Shown here: positions 6,278 to 9,390 of the stretch, piece after piece
Numbering within the stretch: the first letter of the stretch is position 1
Layout of the letters: each line of letters begins with the position of its first letter
Origin: an uncultured Kineosporia sp.
GTDB taxonomy: Bacteria; Actinomycetota; Actinomycetes; Actinomycetales; Kineosporiaceae
Assembly (NCBI GenBank): GCA_937859855.1
Contig: CALMAR010000044.1
Span: 1-9,390 of the forward strand
Direction of reading: 5' to 3'
DNA length: 9,390 nucleotides
Notes under the pieces: model-generated
What the model saw: the letters and a program-made list of their open reading frames with translations, nothing else
What the model was told of the DNA's origin: nothing
Database searches by the model: none
Position numbers and translations under genes: made by a program

Positions 6278-7487
6278 CGATCAGCCCCTCGATGAACCCG
6301 GCCGCGTGCTGAGCCCGGGCCTGCACCGCCTCCAGGTCCGAACCGGTCACGGTGACATGGCCGACCTTGCGCCCGGGCCGGACCTCCTTGCCGTACAGGT
6401 GCACCTTGGCCGCGGGATCGCGGGCCATCACGTGCAGGTAGCTGCGATACAGGTCGGGGTAGGCGCCGCCGAGCACGTTGACCATCACCGACCAGGGCGC
6501 CCGCGGGCGCGGATCGCCCAGCGGCAGATCCAGCACGGCTCGCAGATGCTGCTCGAACTGGCTGGTCACCGCTCCGTCGATGGTCCAGTGCCCGCTGTTG
6601 TGCGGGCGCATGGCCAGCTCATTGACCAGAACGCCAGCGCCAATGTCGAACATCTCCACCGCCAGCACCCCGGTGACGCCGAGTTCTCCGGCCAGCCGCA
6701 GGCCGATCTGGGTGGCCCGGGCCGCCAGCTCGCCGGACAGGCCCGGAGCCGGGGCGATCACCTGACGGCAGATGCCGTTCTCCTGGGTGGTCTCGGCCAC
6801 CGGGCAGGCCGCGGCCGGGGCGGCCGGCGGGCGGGGGCCCCGCCCGGGCCGCGGCCGGCGGAAGGCCACCTTCTGCTCGGCCAGCAACCCATCCGGCCCG
6901 GCTTCCGCCAGCCAGGACAGAACCTGCGCGGGCGGCTCGCCAGCGGCGTCCAGCACCATCACGCCCTTGCCGTCGTACCCGCCGGTGGGCGTCTTCAACA
7001 CGATCGAGCTGCCCAGCTCGTCGGCCGCGCGCAGCACGTCGTCCCAGTCGCGCACCTGACGCCAGCCCGGGCCCGGCACCTCCAGCTCGGTCAGCCGCTG
7101 GCGCATCAGCAGTTTGTTCTGGGCGTGAGCCAGCGCATCCGGGCCGGGGTGGACGGCGAACCCGTCGTCCACCAGTCCCCTCAGGATCGGGCCCGGCACA
7201 TGCTCGTGATCGAAGGTGAGCACGTCGACGGACGACGCGAACGCACGCATGGTGGCCTCGTCCCGGTAGTCGCCCACCGGCGAGTCGGGCACCACCTGGG
7301 CCGCGCTGACGTCCGGAGCTTCGGCCAGCACCCGCAGCCGGATGCCCAGCTCGGCCGCCGGAGGCTGCATCATCCGGGCCAGCTGGCCGCCACCGGCCAC
7401 GCCCACCACCGGGAATCCGGTACTGACTGATGGACGGCGCCGGAGATCGCTCAGCGCAGCGCCCCGTTGCGAGGTGGCGGCGGACAC
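6270..7487 (-). CDS. purK: 5-(carboxyamino)imidazole ribonucleotide synthase PurK
   Basis: A 405-residue ATP-grasp enzyme that makes N5-CAIR from AIR, bicarbonate and ATP, handing it to PurE. Seen directly: the N-terminal [14 protein letters not shown] (27-40), LTFDHEHVP (90-98), [12 protein letters not shown] (121-132), the ATP-grasp loop [16 protein letters not shown] (163-178), [12 protein letters not shown] (240-251) and the metal/substrate segment [17 protein letters not shown] (289-305). Residues 212-228, between FRR and PVAETTQ, should be a conserved strand and loop but are a Pro/Arg/Ala-rich string encoded by an all-G/C island. The count matches the family's usual spacing, so the frame holds while the sequence is lost. 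The GTG at 7487 is taken as start because TAACCT lies 6 nt upstream; no ATG exists before the AGGGQLA motif. It is the first gene of a purK-purE operon divergent from gtrA. Confidence 0.93.
   Translation of the reverse strand: MSAATSQRGAALSDLRRRPSVSTGFPVVGVAGGGQLARMMQPPAAELGIRLRVLAEAPDVSAAQVVPDSPVGDYRDEATMRAFASSVDVLTFDHEHVPGPILRGLVDDGFAVHPGPDALAHAQNKLLMRQRLTELEVPGPGWRQVRDWDDVLRAADELGSSIVLKTPTGGYDGKGVMVLDAAGEPPAQVLSWLAEAGPDGLLAEQKVAFRRPRPGRGPRPPAAPAAACPVAETTQENGICRQVIAPAPGLSGELAARATQIGLRLAGELGVTGVLAVEMFDIGAGVLVNELAMRPHNSGHWTIDGAVTSQFEQHLRAVLDLPLGDPRPRAPWSVMVNVLGGAYPDLYRSYLHVMARDPAAKVHLYGKEVRPGRKVGHVTVTGSDLEAVQARAQHAAGFIEGLIDE
6285..6290 (-). promoter_or_regulatory. purE: purE ribosome binding site inside purK
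   Basis: GAGGGG on the minus strand lies 7 nt before the purE ATG and within the last codons of purK. It is the best Shine-Dalgarno I find in the window and fits an internal operon gene that cannot use leaderless initiation. Confidence 0.7.
6807..6861. other. 55-bp all-G/C island with repeats inside purK
   Basis: These 55 bp contain no A or T. GGCCGCGGCCGG occurs twice, at 6807-6818 and 6847-6858, and each copy contains a 10-bp palindrome. Between them 6828-6846 is a perfect inverted repeat of 9-bp arms around one G. The encoded PurK residues do not resemble the family, whereas residues on both sides do. It could be a collapsed or miscalled segment, or a real structured GC insertion or replacement. 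Confidence 0.6.
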
Positions 7488-7488
7488 C

Positions 7489-7504
7489 AGCGAAGGTTAT
7501 CGCT
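7489..7504. repeat. inverted repeat enclosing the purK -10 hexamer
   Basis: AGCGA at 7489-7493 and TCGCT at 7500-7504 form a perfect 5-6-5 inverted repeat whose centre is exactly the purK -10 hexamer. A repressor bound here would block the promoter and the predicted transcription start. No known purine operator is recognised, and arms of 5 bp are short. Confidence 0.3.
7494..7499 (-). promoter_or_regulatory. purK: -10 element of the purK-purE operon, leaderless type
   Basis: On the minus strand TAACCT (TANNNT) is followed by 6 nt and then the GTG at 7487. This supports that GTG as both translation and transcription start. No -35 or Shine-Dalgarno is recognisable. Confidence 0.55.
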
Positions 7505-7548
7505 GCCCGCTGCAGAGCTTCGGATGTGCATGTCATGGACAGGCATGG

Positions 7549-7554
7549 CAACCT
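7549..7554 (+). promoter_or_regulatory. weak -10 element of the gtrA-like gene
   Basis: CAACCT keeps A at position 2 and T at position 6 and lies 7 nt before the ATG at 7562. It was found while choosing between two possible starts, so the argument is partly circular. The upstream ATG at 7535 has no such hexamer at 6 or 7 nt. Confidence 0.3.
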
Positions 7555-7561
7555 GTGCCGG

Positions 7562-8125
7562 ATGTTGTCCCGCGCCCGGTCGGCTCAGGGGCGCCTGATC
7601 GCGCTGCTCGCCGCGACCCGGGCCTCGATGGACGTCGTCTACCGCGAGGTGCTCAAGTTCGGCACCGTCGGCCTGGTGGCGTTCGTGGTCGACATCAGTG
7701 TGTTCAACCTGATGCGCACCGGCATCATCGGCGGCTCGCACGGACTGGCCGAGAAGCCACTGACGGCCAAGACCATCTCGGTGTTCGCGGCCACGGTGGT
7801 GGCCTGGGTGGGCAACCGTTACTGGACCTTCCGGCACCGCCGCCGGACCTCCCGCCGCCGCGAGTTCGCCCTGTTCGCCACCATGAACGTGTGCGGCCTG
7901 GTGATCGCGCTGAGCTGCCTGGCCTTCAGCCACTACGTGCTCGGCCTGACCTCGACGCTGGCCGACAACATCGCGGGGAACGTGGTCGGTCTGGGCCTGG
8001 GCACGCTGTTCCGGTTCTGGGCCTATCGCCGGTTCGTGTTCATCGAGGAGCCGGGCCTGGCCCGCGAGCTCGGCGTGGACGCCCACGGGCGGGTCCCGCA
8101 CCCGGAGGCCGGCACCGCCGCCTGA
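7562..8125 (+). CDS. GtrA family membrane protein
   Basis: A 187-residue membrane protein of the GtrA / DPMS-like family, thought to help move or present lipid-linked sugars (polyprenyl-phosphate hexoses) across the membrane for surface glycans. Counting from this ATG: an amphipathic N-terminus (1-30), then four transmembrane segments at about 32-52, 70-88, 100-127 and 134-158. Two family hallmarks are present: VGNRYWTFRHRRR after the second segment and LFRFWAYRRFVF after the fourth. The C-terminal 25 residues are hydrophilic. The start may instead be the ATG at 7535 (196 residues); I prefer 7562 because the lead into REVLKFGTVG then has normal length. It is divergent from purK, as in mycobacteria (Rv3276c/Rv3277), and ends 6 bp from the convergent membrane-protein gene. 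The sugar lipid it handles is unknown. Confidence 0.88.
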   Translation: MLSRARSAQGRLIALLAATRASMDVVYREVLKFGTVGLVAFVVDISVFNLMRTGIIGGSHGLAEKPLTAKTISVFAATVVAWVGNRYWTFRHRRRTSRRREFALFATMNVCGLVIALSCLAFSHYVLGLTSTLADNIAGNVVGLGLGTLFRFWAYRRFVFIEEPGLARELGVDAHGRVPHPEAGTAA

Positions 8126-8131
8126 GCTGAC

Positions 8132-9390
8132 TCAGCGCAGCGCGGTGATGATCAGCCGCAGATCGCGCAGCTCCCGCAGCCGCCGCTCGTAGGTGGCGCC
8201 CATCCCGACCAGCGCCATCCCCAGCACCGCCAGGATCACCCATGGCGGCAGATCGGCCTCAGCCACCCAGGGCAGCAGGTGAGCCAGGCCGTCGACGATC
8301 AGCACGGCCGCCCCGGCCAGCACCGGAGCCTGCAGCCGCGCCACCGCCCCGGCGCCCAGGGTCATCCCGGCCAGCACGCTCAGCAGCGCGATCCGGCCTG
8401 GACCGGCCAGCGACGCACCCTGGACGAGCAGCACGAACAGGCTCGGCCCGAGCAGGAACACCAGCCCCGGCAGGGTCTGATACCAGGAGTCCGCGAGCCG
8501 GCCGGACGCTGGCCGGAACAGCGGCGCCACGGCCAGCCCGGCCACCAGCAGGACGGCACCGGCCGGAAGCGTCCAGGCCTCCAGCGCATCCAGGGGTACC
8601 CCCATCCTGCCGTCCAATTCGAGCAGAGCCACGTGGCCCAGCACGCGCACCACGGCTGTGGCGGCGGCGGCCAGACCGGCGATGCGGGCGAGGGCTCGGG
8701 CCACTGCCGCGGTCTCCTCACCCGGCTCACTCCGGTTCAGCCAGATCGCCAGGCCGGTCAGCAGTGCGGCGGTGACCAGCAGGGATACCGGCCGCCAGGA
8801 GCTGCTGCCGAAGCAGGCCACGATGCTCGGGCCGAACGCGAGGCTGGCGACCTGGGTCAGCAGCCGGGGTGCGGACTTCGGCGTGCGCCGGATGTGCAGC
8901 AGGCTCAGCCCGAGCAGCACCAGCGCGGGCGGCAGGGTGTAGGCCTCGACCAGGGTGACACCGGAGGCGGCCAGCCGGGTCCAGGACGACCCGGCCAGCA
9001 GTAGCCCAGCCAGCCAGCGCACCCGGCTCCGGTCCGGCGCGGCCGAGATGGCGGTGGCCGCCACCCCCAGGAACAGCAGCACCAGCCAGACCTGGTCTCC
9101 CGGCTGGCCGGCGTAGCTAAGGTGCGCCGGCCCATGATCACTGAGCCGGGGCTGGCCGGCCAGCAGCAAGGCGGCCGAACCGGTGACAACAGTGCCGATC
9201 TCACTGGCCAGTCGCTGCCCGCCGGACAGCCGGGCGCTGAAGCACAACAGCGCGATCAGTACCCCGGACAACCCGGACGTCGCGGCCAGCACCAGGCAGG
9301 CGGCCAGCCCGGCCCCGGTCAGGCCGAAGCCCTGGACGGCGAGCAGACCGGCCAGCGGTGGCAGCGTTCCGGCGCTGATCACCGGTAGCG
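8132..9390 (-). CDS. polytopic membrane protein, SCO7613 C-terminal-domain-like (5' end outside window)
   Basis: The last 418 residues of a protein whose frame stays open to the right edge of the window, so the true start is not seen. About 13-14 hydrophobic segments of 17-23 residues fill it, with short Arg-containing loops. The C-terminus (WVILAVLGMALVGMGATYERRLRELRDLR) is a last helix followed by a charged cytoplasmic tail. This pattern resembles the large actinobacterial membrane proteins annotated as SCO7613 C-terminal domain-containing, and the assignment comes from recalled family character rather than a search. A motif EA(Y/W)TLP occurs twice, at 8930-8947 and 8564-8581, each followed by a similar hydrophobic stretch, suggesting an internal duplication. 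No enzymatic motif is visible and the function is unknown. It could also be a transporter-like protein of another family. Confidence 0.7.
   Translation of the reverse strand, partial: LPVISAGTLPPLAGLLAVQGFGLTGAGLAACLVLAATSGLSGVLIALLCFSARLSGGQRLASEIGTVVTGSAALLLAGQPRLSDHGPAHLSYAGQPGDQVWLVLLFLGVAATAISAAPDRSRVRWLAGLLLAGSSWTRLAASGVTLVEAYTLPPALVLLGLSLLHIRRTPKSAPRLLTQVASLAFGPSIVACFGSSSWRPVSLLVTAALLTGLAIWLNRSEPGEETAAVARALARIAGLAAAATAVVRVLGHVALLELDGRMGVPLDALEAWTLPAGAVLLVAGLAVAPLFRPASGRLADSWYQTLPGLVFLLGPSLFVLLVQGASLAGPGRIALLSVLAGMTLGAGAVARLQAPVLAGAAVLIVDGLAHLLPWVAEADLPPWVILAVLGMALVGMGATYERRLRELRDLRLIITALR

Noticed and set aside
6306..7430. Long plus-strand open frame opposite purK
   Set aside because: It is antisense to a clear PurK, its composition is typical of a GC shadow frame, and it has no recognisable domain.
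8122..8135. Terminator at the gtrA/membrane-protein junction (CTGAG-CTGA-CTCAG)
   Set aside because: The 5-bp stem is short, overlaps the stop codons and has no U-tract on either strand, so it is not strong enough to call.
8279..9004. Plus-strand open frame opposite the membrane-protein gene
   Set aside because: The Gln/Gly/Arg/Pro-rich translation is the complement of codons for a hydrophobic protein, with no motif or plausible start signal.
1..9390. A novel defence, mobile or biosynthetic system
   Set aside because: All genes fall into known housekeeping or envelope families in a conserved-looking order. I see no toxin-antitoxin pair, nuclease-helicase set, transposase, integrase, repeat array or biosynthetic core enzyme.

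Overview
The window comes from a high-GC Gram-positive bacterium of the phylum Actinomycetota. The support is the roughly 70% GC content, the G/C-biased third codon positions, protein sequences of actinobacterial type (NudC, a GalE variant with an RYFNVVGSGYPD segment, LCP, GtrA), and the order LCP / purE-purK / divergent gtrA, which recalls the mycobacterial Rv3267 to Rv3277 neighbourhood. The order and family cannot be fixed from this sequence alone. I see no tRNA, rRNA, CRISPR, insertion sequence or phage gene.

Layout, left to right: nudC (minus, 87-1040); a divergent pair head; an APH-family kinase (1133-2044) coupled by a 4-bp overlap to an endonuclease/exonuclease/phosphatase gene (2041-2921) whose frame is broken; galE (minus, 2907-3902), which overlaps that gene tail to tail; a divergent head; a CoA-binding-domain protein (3950-4393) followed by a LytR-CpsA-Psr cell-wall ligase (4437-5741); purE and purK (minus, 5753-6277 and 6270-7487), which overlap by 8 bp; a divergent head; a GtrA-family membrane protein (7562-8125); and the C-terminal part of a large polytopic membrane protein (minus, 8132 to beyond the right edge). 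Genes are packed tightly. There are three divergent intergenic regions of 47-92 bp and three convergent junctions that overlap or are at most 11 bp apart, and no gene-free stretch exceeds 100 bp.

Functionally this is a housekeeping and cell-envelope region. NudC acts in NAD(H) turnover and NAD-cap removal. PurK and PurE carry out two consecutive steps of purine synthesis. GalE, the LCP protein and GtrA fit the supply, transport and attachment of envelope polysaccharide, although that grouping is inferred from families and proximity.

I found no novel biological system. The points worth a second look are these. (a) Three islands made almost only of G and C (about 26-69, 2095-2181 and 6807-6861) coincide with a window edge, a broken frame and a destroyed conserved stretch of PurK, which points to local sequence error. 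(b) The genes at the divergent heads show a TANNNT-like -10 hexamer 6-7 nt before the start codon, the signature of leaderless transcription. (c) Possible operator-like repeats sit in the purK and galE promoter regions. (d) The kinase has Glu where its family usually has the metal-binding Asp.
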